A stretch of DNA of 64,000 nucleotides from assembly GCF_032884065.1 (NCBI RefSeq), contig NC_088867.1, positions 620,001-684,000 of the forward strand. The letters are read 5' to 3'. The translations under genes were made by a program, and so were the position numbers. Below are positions 1-14,408 of the stretch, in pieces; the stretch's first letter is position 1; every line of letters begins with the position of its first letter. The notes beneath the pieces are model-generated. The model searched no databases, was not told the DNA's origin, and saw only the letters and a list, made by a program, of their open reading frames with translations. The stretch comes from Artemia franciscana. Taxonomy: Eukaryota; Arthropoda; Branchiopoda; Anostraca; Artemiidae.

Positions 1-29
1 TCATAAAAAAAAACCTTGCGCAATTAGCA

Positions 30-430
30 AGGTATTAGGAGGGGAAGATTTTGGTCGGACGGTTCAGGGGAAAAAATGAGTGTGGGAGCGTTCTAGCGGC
101 CCTTGAATATCTTTGGTCTCTTTGAGGCACCAGAACTTTTGATTTAAAATCCAATGAGCCCTCTCCCAATCTTCTACGATCATTGGCTTGAGGGAATTGC
201 CCCTGGCAAAAATAAAACAACAAATAAACACCCATCCGTGATCTATGTTGTGGCAAAGAAAATGTAAAAAACACAATGTTTTGCATATGGGCTTGAAACC
301 TCTACGGTAGGATTCCCTGGTATGCTAAATTCGATGGTGTGACTTCCAGTAACACCACTTGATGTTTTGGGGGTTTTTCACACTTTTTTTTAAATATTGG
401 GCAAATTGTTTGAGGCTCTATATTTCTGAT
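30..430 (-). repeat. Rep-A body fragment, old and diverged
   Basis: Recognisable blocks are AAAAAATGAGTGTGGGAG, the CACCAGAACTTTTGATTTAAA region, CCCCTGGCAAAAATAAAACA and GATGGTGTGACTTCC, in the order expected for a reverse copy. The family ends are missing. Confidence 0.55.
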
Positions 431-539
431 GAGTAAAATTAAATTTTATAAACTTGACATATTTTTAATAATCATCAAAATTGAATTCTTTTGACGTATC
501 TACTGTTATTAAGATGTAGATAAGAAATCTGAGTGGATC

Positions 540-2010
540 ACTGTCTCCTCAAGATATCCCTCTTTACGCTAAGGTTTTTTACAGTATTTTCGAAAAAGCT
601 TTATTATTCTAGTTAAATAGCCTCTGTGTTCTTACAGGAGTTGTCCTTAGGTAATTTGGACATAGAGCCAAAATTAGCGTAAAAAGTGATTTTTTAAGGA
701 GGGACAACCTTTTTCATATACGTAATAATTACTGTTCGTTTTAAGTTTTGATATTGCTCCTTACTTTCATTCGAAAAAACTTATTTTTTTTTATTAAATT
801 TCTTGTCGTTTTTAAATAACTTTAGGAAATCTGGCTCCGCTTTATGGAAAATTCCACTCCCCACGGAAAACTGCTCCAGAGAAAGATCTTTTCACATAAA
901 ATACCCCCTCTGCCAGGTAAATCTCCCCTGACGACTCCATTCTAGCTGAAAATTCAAAGCGGAAAGTTCCTTACAGACGACCCTGAGTGAAAAAATTTAC
1001 TTAGCTCACTCTCATTTGAAAAATACTTTAATTTCTGGTTGTTTCAAAATCATGCCAGAAATCCACTTTTGTATCGAAAGGTTTCCCCGCAAATAGCCCC
1101 TCCCCCAGGCCCTAGCGGAAATTCGCTCCCGTAGAAAAGTCTTTCCAGTAGAAAACTCCCCTCTTGAGAATTTCTCTTCTGGAAAACAACCTCCCCTGCT
1201 GAAAGATACTCTAGACAATTCCAACCCGGCAAAAATGTCCCCCAGATGATTCCTCTTAACATCTCTACATGTAACATTCAGTTGGCAATGAGAAATTAAG
1301 GCAAATAAAAATAAATATTTATAGGTTTTCTGGCAAATTTCCCGAGTATAAAATTCCCCCTGGAGAATTGATCCCCATATAATTGCCTCTGCACGGAAAG
1401 TTCCACGTGCACGGGTATTCCCCCTCCCCTCCCCCTAAGAAATAGTGTCGATATATCTCCCAATAACAAATGTTATGCCTTGACAATGGGCAAAAATCAT
1501 GTCTTACAGACCTTTCCCAAGTGGCTGTGGGGGTAGTATTACCCCCAGAGGCAGAGTTAATGGGCTTTTCAACTATGTTAAACAAAATGGTTATCTAGAA
1601 ATTTCAAAAATTTTGATCGGTCGATTTTTGGTCGATACGACCACCTTTGGGGAAAAAAGTAATAAAAATAAACACGCATCCTTGATCTTCTTCGGGTAAA
1701 AATATAAATTCTACATTGTTGCAGATGGGAGCTTCAAACATCTACAATAGGGTTAACAGATACTTAGAATTTGAGGGTGCGATTTTCAATTATATTATTG
1801 GACTTTTAGGAGGTATTTCCCCCCTTTTTTGAAAATCACGCAATTTTTCTCAGGCTTATAGTTTTTCACGGGTTATACAAAGCTTAATGAATCACCATAA
1901 TAAGTCAAATCCTTTAGTATATCTGTTAATATCAATCCATTTTTTGGAGTATCGATTACTTCTGAGCCGTGTCGCTCCTTACTTACAGTTCGTTACCATG
2001 AACTGTTTGA
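540..2010 (-). repeat. Old Rep-A copy, nearly full length, reverse orientation
   Basis: It starts with a decayed terminal hairpin (540-790) and ends with the family's head hairpin CAGTTCGTTACCATGAACTG and TTTGA near 2010. The body at 820-1330 carries a long stretch of short GAAAA/CCCC-rich blocks absent from younger copies. It is one unit of a tandem duplication with 2415-3964. Confidence 0.65.
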
Positions 2011-2237
2011 TTGCGTCAGAACGAACTGCATACGGCTATATTGACACTGAAACATCAGAAGAGCCACCTAACCTCATCTGCAGAGAAAAGCTGAAAAGAA
2101 AATTATGTTGCTTATCTGTCCTATAGTTTTTTTTTTCCCTTTTTCTTCTGCTACTTTATCTTCTTACTTCATTATTACCCCGTGTTGTCTAAGAATTTAT
2201 TTTTGAATTTAGTGCAGCTATTGAATTTAGGAATTAA

Positions 2238-2348
<111 letters not shown>

Positions 2349-2414
2349 GCAAGATTCAGGATCGACCTGTATTTTTAATCATACCGAAATAAATTGCTTT
2401 TACTTCAAATAAAA

Positions 2415-3964
2415 TTAAACAAAGTTTTTTTAGCTGAAAATAAGGAGCAATATCCAAACTTAAAACGAACTCAAATGATTTAAGTATATGCAAAAGAATA
2501 CCCCACCTCAAAACCACGCTATTTACGCGTGTAAATAGCGTATTAAGTTTTTAAAGAACTTTTAAAAAAGCTTTATTATTCTAATTAAACAGCCCTTATA
2601 TTTCAGGAGTTGTCCTTAAAGAATTCAGAGACGAAGTCAAATTCTAGCCTAAAGAGTGAACTCTCGAGGAGGGGTAGCCTTTTTCGTATACCTAATAGTT
2701 TCTGTTTGTTTTCAATTTTTATATTGCTCCATACTTTCAGTTGAAAAAACTATTTTTATTTTATTACTAATCGTTTTAGATATTGCCGGAAATCAGGCTT
2801 CATCTTCATGTGGAATTCCTTCCCACAATAGAAAATACCTCCATTAAAATTTTTCCAAATAAAATACCCCCTCCCTCGACAAGAAACTTCCCTCTCCCAA
2901 AACATTTCAATTCTAGCTAAAATTTTCACGCGAAAAGTTTCTTGCGGGCGATTCCGAGTGAAATTTTTTTCTTAGCTTATTTTCCTTTGAAAAATTATTT
3001 AATTTTCGCTTTTCTTTTATATCATGTCGGAAATCACCTCCTCTGTGAAAAACTTTTCCCGCAAATAGCCCATCCCCAGCTCCCTAGTAGAAATTTGTTA
3101 CCACTTTAAGTTTTCTCTAGAAAACTTTATCCATGGAAATCTCCCCAATGGAGAATTTCTCTCGCGGAAGGTCCTCCTACTGAAAGATACTGTAGATAAT
3201 TCTGATCCGGTAAAAATCTCCCCCGGATGATTCCCCTTAACATCTACACATGTAAGATTAAGTTTGCAATGAGAAAGTAAGACAAATAAAAACAATTCCG
3301 TATAGGGTTTCTGGCAAATCTGCAGAGTGTAAAATTCCTCCTAGAGGGTTGAACCTCCGGAAAATTCCCTCCCCATAAAATTATTCCCGTAGTAAACAAT
3401 CTCAGCTGAAACCCTCCCTTCCCCAGAAAAAAAGTTTCGGTACACTTCCCAATAAGAAATGCTACACGTTAACAATGGGGAAACTTCATGACTTATAGAC
3501 CTTTTTTCAAGGCCTTTGGGGGGTCATGATATCCACAGAGACATAGTTACTGAGCTTTTCCGCTATACTGAACAAAATGGCAGCCTCAAAATTTTTAAAA
3601 TTCGGATCGGTCGACTTTGAAAGAAAAAGAAGGGTTGGAGGAGGGCCAGTTGCCCTACAATCTTTTTAATCAGGAGCGATACGCCTCAAAAGTAACCGAA
3701 ACTCTATAAAATGGAATTTTAATATTAACAGATGTACCAAAAGATTTGGCTTATGGTGGTGATTCCAAACATATAAAATTCATTAAGGTTTTTTTGTCAC
3801 AAAATTAATGGGTTTCACAAAACTTAATTAAACCTATCTTTTTGGGATAAGCATAACAATATTTTGGTATTTCTGTTAACATCAAAATTGTATTTTTTAG
3901 AGTTTTGGTTACTTTTGAGCCATGTCACTCCTTATTTTGAGCAGATTATCATGAACTGATTGAT
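2415..3964 (-). repeat. Old Rep-A copy, second unit of a tandem duplication
   Basis: The terminal hairpin is at 2415-2750, the body carries the same GAAAA/CCCC-rich blocks as 820-1330, and it ends at a decayed head hairpin (ATGAACTGATTGA). Flanking non-family DNA at 3965-4175 matches that at 2011-2240. Confidence 0.65.
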
Positions 3965-4367
3965 AGCGTCAGAATGAGCTGACAGCTCATTCTGACAACA
4001 CTGACAGCTACTGAATCTCATCAGCAAGGAAAAGGTAAAAAAAATACCTTTTTGTTTTTCCTACGTTTTTTCTTCTTCTTCTTATCCTTCTTCTTCTTAC
4101 TTCAACATTCCCCCTTGTAGTCTAAGAACTTATTTTTAAATCAAGCATTGCTATTGAATTTAGGAATTAACATATTATTTATGTATCTTTCAATGTATTT
4201 AAATTTTGTAATAGCTTGAATGATAAGACTGCAATCTTATGTGTTATATTATGACACGAAGTGATAAATACGACTTAATCAGTGCTTTTAAGCTATTTGT
4301 GTGCCTTTGCGTAAGTACTCGTACATTTGTGGGCGTAAGCGCATAAATCTCTTTTCAAACAGGTCGT

Positions 4368-5358
4368 GGTAACGAACTGTAGTAAAAAGTGACCTGGCTC
4401 TATAGTGACAAAAACTCTAAAAAATGGAATTTTGGTACAAATAGTTACATTAAAAAATCTGTTTTAATGCTGATTTCAAATATATAAGTTTCATCAAGTT
4501 CAATCTTACCCATCAAAAGTTACGAGCCAGAGAAAATTTGCCTTATTTTAGAAAATAGGGGGAAACACCCCATAAAATAACAAAATTCACACCATCATAT
4601 TCAGCGTATCAGAAAACCCTACTGTAGAGGTTTAAAGCTCCTATCTGAAAAATGCGGAATTTTGTATTTTTTTTGCCAGAAGAAAGATCACGGCTGCTTA
4701 TTTATTTTTTTCCCCAGGGGTGATTGTATCGACCCAGTGGTCCTAGAATGTCTTAAGAGGGTTCATTTTAAAGGAAATTTAAAGTTTTAATGCTTTTTTT
4801 AAGTAACCAAAAAATTAAGGGTAAACTAGGCCCCCTCCCACGTTCATTCTTCCCAAAGTCACCGGATCAAAATTGTGAAAAATGCATTCTGTTCAACTTA
4901 GTCGAAAACCTAATAACTATTACTCTGGGGAAAACCTAATCCCCCAAAGTCCCGAGGTAGGGGCTGCAAGTTACAAACTTTGACCATTGTTTCCATATAA
5001 TAATGGCTATTATGAAGTGCACTGACGTTTTCAGGGGACTTTTTCGCGTTATGGTGGGAGCTGGTAGGGGGAGAGGGTTACGTGGGAGGATCTTTCCATG
5101 GACCAATTTATCATGAGGGAAGAGAATTTCCATGAAGGTGGTGCAGGATTTTCTAGCATTATTAAAAAAAAATTGAGAAAATAAAGAAAAGAAATTTCAC
5201 CAGGAAGTAATGAGTAGCATTAAAACTTAAAACAAACATAAAATATTGCGCATATAAGGGGTTTCATCACCTCCACAATACCTTGCACTATACGCTAAAG
5301 TATTTTTAGTAATTTCAACTATTTATTCTACACTCTTTGTGATTCAGAGGACATGCTA
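4368..5358 (+). repeat. Rep-A copy, head half
   Basis: It begins TCAAACAGGTCGTGGTAACG and runs through the body to the first arm of the internal hairpin. At about 5358 it jumps to a body position used earlier in the family, giving a chimeric junction with the next copy. Confidence 0.75.
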
Positions 5359-6780
5359 ATGGGAAATCACGCCCTCATATTCAGCGTATCAGAGAACCCG
5401 AAAAATGCAGAATTTCGTATTTTTGGCCAGAAGAAAGATAACGACTGGTTGTTTATTATTTTTTTTTTTCCCTATGGGTAATCCTATTGACCCAGCGGTC
5501 CTAGAATGTCGTAAGAGGGCTTGTTTTAATTGAAATTAAAAGTTCTAGTGATTTTTTTAAGTAATCAAAATATTGAGGGTTAACTAGGCTCCTCCCACAC
5601 TCATTTTCCCAAAGTCACCGAATCAAAATTGTGAAAGAGTCATTCTGTTTAACTTAGTCGAAAACATAATGACTATTTCTCTGGGGACAACTTAATCTCT
5701 CACAGTCCCCGGGGTAGGGGCTGCAAGTTACAAAACTTTTACCAGTGTTTACATGTAGTAATGGTTATCGGGAAGTGTACAGACACTTCCAGAGGGATAT
5801 TTTTGGTTTGGGGGAGGGGAGTTGAGGGGGGGGATATGTGGGAGGATCTTTCAATGGAGGAATTTGTCATGGGGGAAGAGAATTTCAATGAAGAGGGCTC
5901 AGAAATTTCTAGCATTAAAAAAAAAAACAATGAAAAAATAAATACGAAAAGTTTTTTCAACTGAAAGTAAGGATTAGCATTAAAACTTAAAACCAACAGA
6001 TACACATATGAGGGTTTCACCTCCTCGTAACACATTGCTCTTTACGCTAAAGTATTCTTAGTAATTTCAACTATTTATTTTCTGGCCTTTATGATTCAGG
6101 GGTCATTCTTAAGGGATATCGGGACAAAATTTAAGCTGTAGCGTAAAGAGCGAGGTGTTGACGAGGAGGTGAACCCCCTCAAATACATAATAAAAACATA
6201 CAAATATAGAAGTTCATTACGTAAGTCAATTCGTAAGTTACGTATACTTTTAATAATGAAAACGTTCGTAAATAATTTAAAGTTTTAGTTGCCTTTTTAA
6301 GTAACCAAAAAAATCGGAGGGCAACTGTGCCTCCCCCTCCCCTCTCCTTTTTTCTCAATATCTTCCAATTAAAACTATGAGGAAGCCATTTAGCCAAAAA
6401 AAAATAATAAACAAATTTCGTTTTAATTATTTATATTTGGAGAGCCAAAATCGAAACATGTATTAATTCAAAAACGTTCAGAAATTTAATAAAAAACAAG
6501 TTTATTTTAACTGAAAATAAGGAGCGACATTATAACTTAAAATGAACAAAAATTATTCCGTATATGGAAGGGGTTTTTCCTCCTCAAAGCCCCACTCTTT
6601 ACGCTAATGTTTTTTACTGTTTGAAAAAGTAGAGTTAAGAGAAAGAGTCAAACTTTAGGGTAAAGAGCGGGGTGTTGAGGAGGAAAATACCCTTCCATAT
6701 ACGAAGTAATTTCTGTTTGTTTTAAGTTTCAATGTCGCTCCTAACTTTCAGTTAAAAAAACTTTTTTTTTTTATTCAATC
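5359..6780 (+). repeat. Rep-A copy, headless, with terminal hairpin
   Basis: It starts mid-body at an AAATCACGCCCTCATATTCAG block, contains the internal hairpin (about 6005-6190) and ends with the terminal hairpin (6515-6755). Hairpin arm type: TTTTTCCTCCTCAAAGCCCC, with a matching opposite arm. Confidence 0.75.
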
Positions 6781-6799
6781 ACTCATTGAAAGTCAACAT

Positions 6800-7200
6800 T
6801 ATTGCGCATTACAGTCTACGTTAATGATACATAATTAAACTTTGAAAATTTGTTGTTACAAATAACCCGTTTAAACCATTCATTTCACCTTGAAATAAAA
6901 TTGTAGTCCTAGATCTTTGATCTCTTTCTAAACCCAAAATAACCCAACTTATACCTACACCTGTTTACCATAAAATTTCGTAATGTTAATTCCTGGACTA
7001 TTCAGCCTTTTTTACACCCATATCCAGACAAAACACATCAGTATAATTGTTAATTTTATGGATCCAAAAAACAGTCATTAAGTGGCTATTGACACAAAAA
7101 TTCTGCGCCAGGGACAAATGTTACGCAAGATTATGTATGCTAGAATTTTTAAAGTGGACACAGTCGCATCGATCCTTTAGTAGAGTTTAAGCTTCCAAAC
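6800..7200. other. AT-rich DNA upstream of the peptide gene
   Basis: No coding or repeat signal was recognised. This is where the promoter of the peptide gene should lie; no clear TATA box was seen. Confidence 0.4.
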
Positions 7201-7215
7201 CAAACTGTCTTAACT

Positions 7216-7252
7216 ATGAAGAATATATTGTATATACTACTTATTTTTGTTG
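7216..7252 (+). CDS. Exon 1: start codon and signal peptide core
   Basis: The ATG opens twelve codons, MKNILYILLIFV, plus one base, followed by the strong donor GTAAGTTT. This is too short for a standard ORF screen; it was found by its hydrophobic core next to the donor. No clear TATA box or initiator was seen in the 150 bases upstream. Confidence 0.68.
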
Positions 7253-10200
7253 GTAAGTTTATTTTTTATCACAATGTCTGATAAGCTAATTCCAGGATAA
7301 ATTTGGGAAACCAAAATTTATTGATCTATCTGAGTTTTAGCCCTTTTGTAGCAAAGCGAATAGTAGATTTTTAAATCAATCGGGATATTACTATTTAGGG
7401 AAACCTACATATCGTTGCTGTATTGTCTAAAGGTTGTATTTGGCATTTTTACACGTCCGAGATAAAACTGGTAAAATCTTGTCAGAAGGGTAATATATAT
7501 TTTTAATCAAGGTTCCATCACCCTGACCGACAGGGTTAAGTTGATCCTGCCGGCGGGAACAGCTTATCAAACAGTTTGTCAATTATTTTTTAATTTTAAG
7601 AAAATCAGATGGGATCTATAAATGGGAAAGTGGTAATATGTGACTGTGTGCACTGGTGCCCCTGAAAAAAACATTTTGATAAAATTCGTAGTAAGCATTA
7701 ATCAAGGAAAAAAGAATTACACATTGCAACTTCAAACCTCTCAACAGAGGTTTGAATTTTGCCCTTCAGGTAAAATTGTTCAATTATTTTTATTTTAAAG
7801 AAGACTATTTAATAACAAAAATATTTAGTTTTTTCTCATTTTTTATATTTTTTCACGTTGAACTTTTTTGGTCTTGTTGGCCAACAAGCGAAATTCGTGT
7901 ACTAGTTTGGATATATAATTTAAGGTTGAGCTGGACGGAAAATATAATTTAAGGTTGAGCTGATCAAATACTGGCAAAAAAATGAGACGAATTTGAACAT
8001 TCATCATATGCTATTTTTCTTTATTTTAATTTAAAAGGATATCAAGAAAGGTATCCTGCGTATTGCAAGCCCTCAAAACACAAAATATGAGAAGGTTGAT
8101 ATGCCAGCTTTAAATACAAAAACACTTCAAATTTTTCAAAATTCTTTTCCTCGACGGGAAGTGGCGTTATATGAGCATATTATCCCCAAAACCCAAATTT
8201 ATTTATTTACTTCTGTTGTTTGTCAATATTTCATCATCCGAAATTCCTTCCAAATTCGCAACAAGTTGTAAGCAAGATGTTTTTTTTTATTAACTTCCGA
8301 CTTATAGTATACTTAAAACACTTACAAAATACATTGAAAATACCAAAATAAGTGAAGGAGAAGGCATAGTCGTACCTAAGGGCTGCAGTTCTAGAGACAA
8401 ATAGCCCTTAGGATTGCACTGAGTACTATTGTTGCTAGAGCTCAATTTAAACTTTTTTGGACGTTAAGGGACATTATAGCCCCTCACCTCCTAAGACTTT
8501 TTTAACTCCGGCATGCTTGTTATGCATCCTTTTCTACTCATAAGGAAAATAAAGCTTTGTCATTTAATTTAAAATTTTGGCTATTGCTTCTTCTCCCGCA
8601 AAGAAAAAAATTGAAAATCAAATAGTTCGTGGTAACCAACTCTAAAAAACGGAATTTTGATGCCAATAGATGCATCAAAAGAATTAGATTTTAATGCTTA
8701 TTTTAAAAATATAATTTTCGTCAAGTTAAGTCTTACCCATCAAGAATTATGATCCTGAGAGAATTTGCCTTATTTTATAAGAAAATGGGGGAAACGTCTC
8801 TGTAAAAGTCATAGAATCTTAATAAAATCACACCATCAGATTCAGCGTATCAGAGAACCTTATTATAGAGTTTCAAGCTCTTACCTGAAAAAATGTGGAA
8901 TTGTGTATTTTTTGCCCCAAGAAAGATCACAGACACACGTTTGTTTGTTTTTTCCGCCATGGGTGATGGTATCGACCCAGTGTTCTTAGAATGTCATGAC
9001 AGGGCTCTTTCTGACGGAAATTAAAAGTTCTATTTCTCTGTTTAAGTGACCAAAATTTGATAGCTATGTTTTTGAGGATAACTTAATCCCCCACAGTCTC
9101 CGGAGGAGGGGCTGCAAGCTATGAACTTTGCCCATTGTTTACATATAGAATTGGTTATTGGGAAGCATAAAGACGTTTTCACGGGGATTTTTTCTGGTGG
9201 TGCTGGGGGGGGGGGGTTCGTGGATACTTGAGAGGATCTTTCCAAGGAGGAATTTTTCATGAAAGAAGACAATTTCCATGAAGATGGCCTTGGATTTTTC
9301 AGCATTATCTAAAAAACAATTAGAAATTAAATAATAAAGCAAGTTTTTTCAACTAAAATAAAGAGAAACATTAAAACTTAAAACAAACCGAAATTATTAA
9401 ATATGTGAGAGGGTTCGTCCCCTTCTCAATACCTCGCATTTTACATTAAAGTATTTTCAATATTTTCAAAAGAGCTATTTATTCTAACTAAATGGGCTTT
9501 GTGATTCAGGGGTTATTCTTAAAGAATTTGAACACAATTTGAACTTTAGTGTAAAGAGCGACATTTTGATGAGCGGCCGAACCCCTTCATGTACGCAATA
9601 AAAATATACGAATATAGAAGTTCTTTACGTAAGTTAATTTGTAAGTTACGTATATTTATTACTAATAAAAACGTTCATAAATAAAGTTACAAGTCCTAGT
9701 GGCCTTTTTAAGAAAACAAAACAATTGGAGGGCAACTATGCCCCCTCTCCTTCTGTATTTTCTCAAAATCGCCCGATCAGAACTTTGAGAAAGCCATTTA
9801 GCCAAAAAAAGGAAAAATTATATGTAAATATTGTTTTAATTATTCGTGTATGATGAGCCAAAATAAAAACCTGTATTAATTCAATGACGTTCAAAAATTA
9901 AATTAAAAAAAAACAAGGTTTTTTTTTAACTGAAAGTAGGGAGCGACATTAAAACTTAAAATGAACAGAAATCATTTTCACTTACTTCCATATTACAATA
10001 TTTACCTTACTTTCAGTTAAATTACTTTTCATCTATTACTATCTAAATAAAATATTCTAGACTATTGACACATTTTAGGGTACTTGCGTATAATGCCGAT
10101 TAAACTCAAGAAAAGAAGTTAGGTTAATGATAATGATATATTTCAAAATCTGATGACAATATAATACTTTAGTAACAAAATGGTGGAAACTACAACGGAG

Positions 10201-13200
10201 AATTATGGAAAGCAGACCTCCCAGAATTTATTATATTAAATACCCAACCTAACTAACTCTATATATTAAATATTTAATTAGAACATACGTGCATAGTAGT
10301 TTATCTCACTCAAGCTAAGCTAAATGCCTCCGAGTGAACACAGAGAAACCGGTTTTAAACAGATTTCTTTGAGGTGGGACGTACAAGATCAGACTTGATA
10401 GCGTCACTCTTCATCTTTGTGTGACCGGATATTTTGAAGATTTTGAATACATTTTGCCGGGGTATTGCCTTTAAATAATTTTTCTGCTTTCATTGTTCTT
10501 GTAGGAGGAACCGCAAAACTTTATTTTATCGGTTAATTCTCTTTTTAGGCGATCATTTGTATTTTTATATATCCTACGGGGTTTTAAAGTCACTTTCTCC
10601 AAAGGAGAACCTCAAATGCCATATCAATTATTACCTAAACTATTTAGTATGAACTAAGTCAGTTATATTACAAGAAATAAAAATCAATGCCATGAGCATA
10701 AATGTTGTTGTCTTTTTCTGTCGGACACCTAACACCATTATCTGAACGCAAAAATAATTAAGGGTGTACTTTTTGGTGTATTTTAACAGATATCCTTACT
10801 CAAACTAAAATCATAAAGGGAAAAGCTGCTAATCCCGTGAATGCTTTGCACAAAATCTTATTTTGCCACATTTATATAAAATCTAGCAATATATCTCGTA
10901 ATTAATTTTCTGTTGCATAGTTTCTTTTAGATCTCTGATGGCTCAGTTAATGGAGCGTTGCAGTTACTTTTCTGACATTATGAATATTCATGTTTTGATT
11001 AAGTATTCTTGATAGTTAATATTGCAATTTTTATTTCAGTTGCTTTTGCCTCAGCGTTTCCTGCAAAAGAAAGAATGAGACGACAAGTTATTGTCGGTAA
11101 GTTTTATCTCTATTTCTGAATAAATAGCCTAGGTTGACACAGCCGTGTTGTCTGGCAAAAATGACCGTTTTTTTCTGTCATTCTTTTTTTTATTTATATT
11201 TTTTATTTATTCTTTTTATTTTAATTTCATTCTTTTATAGATAGATAGGTGTATTTAAAAAAACCATGGGCCATATACACACACAAATATAAATAAATAA
11301 CAAACAAGCAAGGAAATTAACAACAGTACGAATTACAAACACGCACAAAAAACAGAATTCAACGCAAAAAGTGCCCAATCTAACAACAAAAGAAAATAGT
11401 CATATAAAACTTTTTCTTCTTATCAAGGATTTATCTATATATACTCCCACTCGAAATATTGTGGTTGGGTTATTATTTTGTAGAATACCCGGAAGCATCA
11501 AATTAGTGCCATGCAAATAAGTTTCCCGTAATTCCAAGAGCCCCGGGCATTTCCGGAGAAAATGATCCGAAGTCTTCATCATCATCATTACAAAGGGGAC
11601 AAACATACCGCCTATCAGGACCAGCTATCATTTTATTTTTGTCGAAAGTTTTTTGCCTGTTCTGGATTTTATATTACTAGACCTTGCGTAACGCATTGAA
11701 ACATCTCAAATGAACGTTAAAAAAATGTGTGATTTTTTCGACCAATACCCTTGTTTCATCTTTTAAACTGAATCACATTCACTGGGGGGGCTGATATTTT
11801 TGGTGCATCCAGTGTATGCAAATTATTTAGTGTCAGGAGAGAAAAATGCAGTAGTTTACACTTAGGTTTAAAAGAGTACATTCTGTAAAACACAATTTCA
11901 GAACCAAGTCTTGTACTTTTATTCGTTGCATCCATTTTGCTTCGTTTGAGGCATTTATTCATAAAAAAAATTATTACAAAAAATAACCCAGACAAGGAAA
12001 AAAAAAACAAAGGAATACTTAATGTCAATAAACAAGTATATTCCCGGGGCCCCACAGCTGATGTTTTTTGCGTTGATGTTTTTTTACTTTTTACAGTTAT
12101 AAAAATAATTTTTAAACTTACTAGTCGCTATTATGAGTTTTGGTATTCAAAATGAATATTTTGCAAAAGTTTTGGTTGTCTTGGAAAACTTCATTGTTAA
12201 AGCCTCAGCCTAAATAGTTTTGTTAGATAGTATCCAGTTTACTCTAAAAGTCTTGTGCTAAGCTTCTTTTCTGGGAAATAGTGAGTTTAAGAACAATATT
12301 CAAATAAACTAAATTATTAAAATTAAAGTTACATGAAAGAAATTATTTAAAATCACAATTTTCATTTTTTTTTTAAACGCAAAGAACTTTGCACAAGTAA
12401 CACCGAAAGGAGGGGGTCGCCACCTGTCAAAAGTTTTGAAAACAGTGGAAGTGTGCCACACGTGGTTGAAGTATGCCGCTCATGGCCCAAAGAGGTCCAT
12501 ATGGATCATAGAGGTGTGGCGGAGGTAGTGATCCACGCGTAGCATCATCTTTTAGACTGGGTCGAATTCACTGGAGGGGGGAGTTTACCTTTTTGGCGCA
12601 GCAGAATGGGTACCACTCCAAAAGTTACACTAGGTGGTGGAGAATATTTGACTCCTCAGCATATTCTTAATAACAATTGGACTTGTTTTTCTTGTTTCTT
12701 ACCTTTTTTTTTACATAAAAAAACATTTATATAACCTTCATTACCTCACTTGGCGTTAGCAAACGGATAGCTAAAGACAGTAGATTTCGCAATAACTTGT
12801 CCAAAACGTGTTGGCAAGGAAATACCTATAACACACTTGACCTTCTTTAAAGAAGACGTGATCAATTTTAAATGTTCCATAGAGACTTTAAGATGGGTTT
12901 CGTTCGTAAATAAAGGAAGATAGGAAACACAGTTTTTAATTAATTTAATTAACGACCATTAAAGAGGATATATGTTTTAAAAATTTGTGTTCGATATTTT
13001 CTCTAATTTTCTTCAGGTATGTTTTGCTGTAAGAACTTAAATCTAAACTTTTGCATCAACGCTACCGTTCTTTTGACTATAATTCAAATTATACATAGTG
13101 TATATGTTGGATTGGATGAAATGTGTTGAGGCACCACTAAATCGTTTGGTTCATTTTTTATTCTGTATTATTATTATTTATTTTTTTATTTGGTTTCATT

Positions 13201-14408
13201 TTATTGGATTTTTTTATTTTTTATTTGTATCCATCCCTACTGTTGAAAATGTCAATTTTTTTCACTTTCCTTGTTCCAGTAGGCTACCTCTAATTTAGCT
13301 GAAATTCATTTTGAGTTTACTCAAAAGCTTGGTCCTAACTCTTGAAATTTTGGAATAAATCTGATAGTTACAGAAAGATCTGATAGAAAGAAATGATTTT
13401 CTTACAGATATCGGTTACAGTTTTGAAAATCCATAATAAAGATTTCAGTACTAAAGTTGACGAAGCCAATTTGGCCATTTTGACAGCACTGATACCCTCA
13501 GCATAGTGGAAATCCAATGTTTTTCAGTCTTACAAAACTATAACCAGATGTAAAGGACTCAACTTTTTATCCACTATCTTTGGGACTATAGTTTCTTCTC
13601 TTGACTGTGTTTGGTCATCTGGACCCTGACCATCGTTAAACATTAAAATGTTTTAGTAGGAGACACCTGCAATTTGATGCGCTTACGCTGACTTAAAAAG
13701 GGTAGTAAATTTCATAAAGAACTCTTGAGTTTGAGCTGATGACTTCTAAAACTTTATCTGGACCTGAAATTAGACCATAAAATATTACTGTACTCTTCGA
13801 CTGCACTCTGCAGTCGCACTCGACTGTACAACTGCACTCGACTGTAATCTTCGCCGATGCGTATTCTGGACCCTCATCGTCATTGAACAGTCAAACTTTT
13901 TGACAGGAGATATACACAAGATTTTATACACCGACGATATACACTGATGATTTTATACAAGATTTTAAACTTTGCAGGTATAAAATGATTTAAAGGACAT
14001 TAAATCTTCACGAAGAGCAAAGGAATCTAAGCTAACAACTGCTAAAAATTAATCTGGACTTGGACTTAGACCATTAAATATTACTTTACTCTTGGACTCT
14101 TCAATGTAATTACTTGAATTACATTTTCCCAGACACATTCTTCTTTTGGACGGCAACAGACCCTATACTGAAACCAAATTCGACTCGTTACTGTTTTGAC
14201 GACTGGCTAATTGAAAGTCTCGGATTATCTACAAAAAGTAATGAATATAATTTATTTTAAAGTTCCTGGCTCTGGCGGGCTCAGACCTGGTTTTGGTGGA
14301 CTTCAACCCGGCTTTGGGGGACTTGGATCTAGTATCGTCAGACCAGGATTTGGAACAGGAATCGTGAGACCAGGATTTGTTTCTAGACCAACAGTCATTC
14401 TTGGATGA
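7216..14408 (+). CDS. Secreted Gly/Pro-rich peptide precursor, isoform A (join 7216-7252, 11040-11096, 14263-14408)
   Basis: Three exons give a 79-residue precursor. Seen: residues 1-18 (MKNILYILLIFVVAFASA) form a short hydrophobic signal peptide ending in an A-x-A motif. Residues 19-27 are a propeptide ending R-M-R-R, a furin-type site. The predicted mature peptide (28-79, 52 residues) starts with Gln, which could cyclise. It carries RPGFGG, QPGFGG and two further RPGF blocks and ends in Leu-Gly, so C-terminal amidation is possible. It has no cysteine. All introns are GT-AG and interrupt codons after base 1. Known: processed Gly/Pro/Arg-rich secreted peptides in arthropods are often antimicrobial, as with penaeidin-like or attacin-like precursors, but no specific family is recognised. 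A cuticle or egg-shell peptide is an alternative. No canonical AATAAA lies just after the stop, only a variant AATATA near 14501. The exon structure is persuasive; the function is inference. Confidence 0.72.

Noticed and set aside
7535-7551. GTTGATCCTGCC, like the start of 18S rRNA
   Set aside because: The match is about twelve bases and the following sequence does not continue into 18S.
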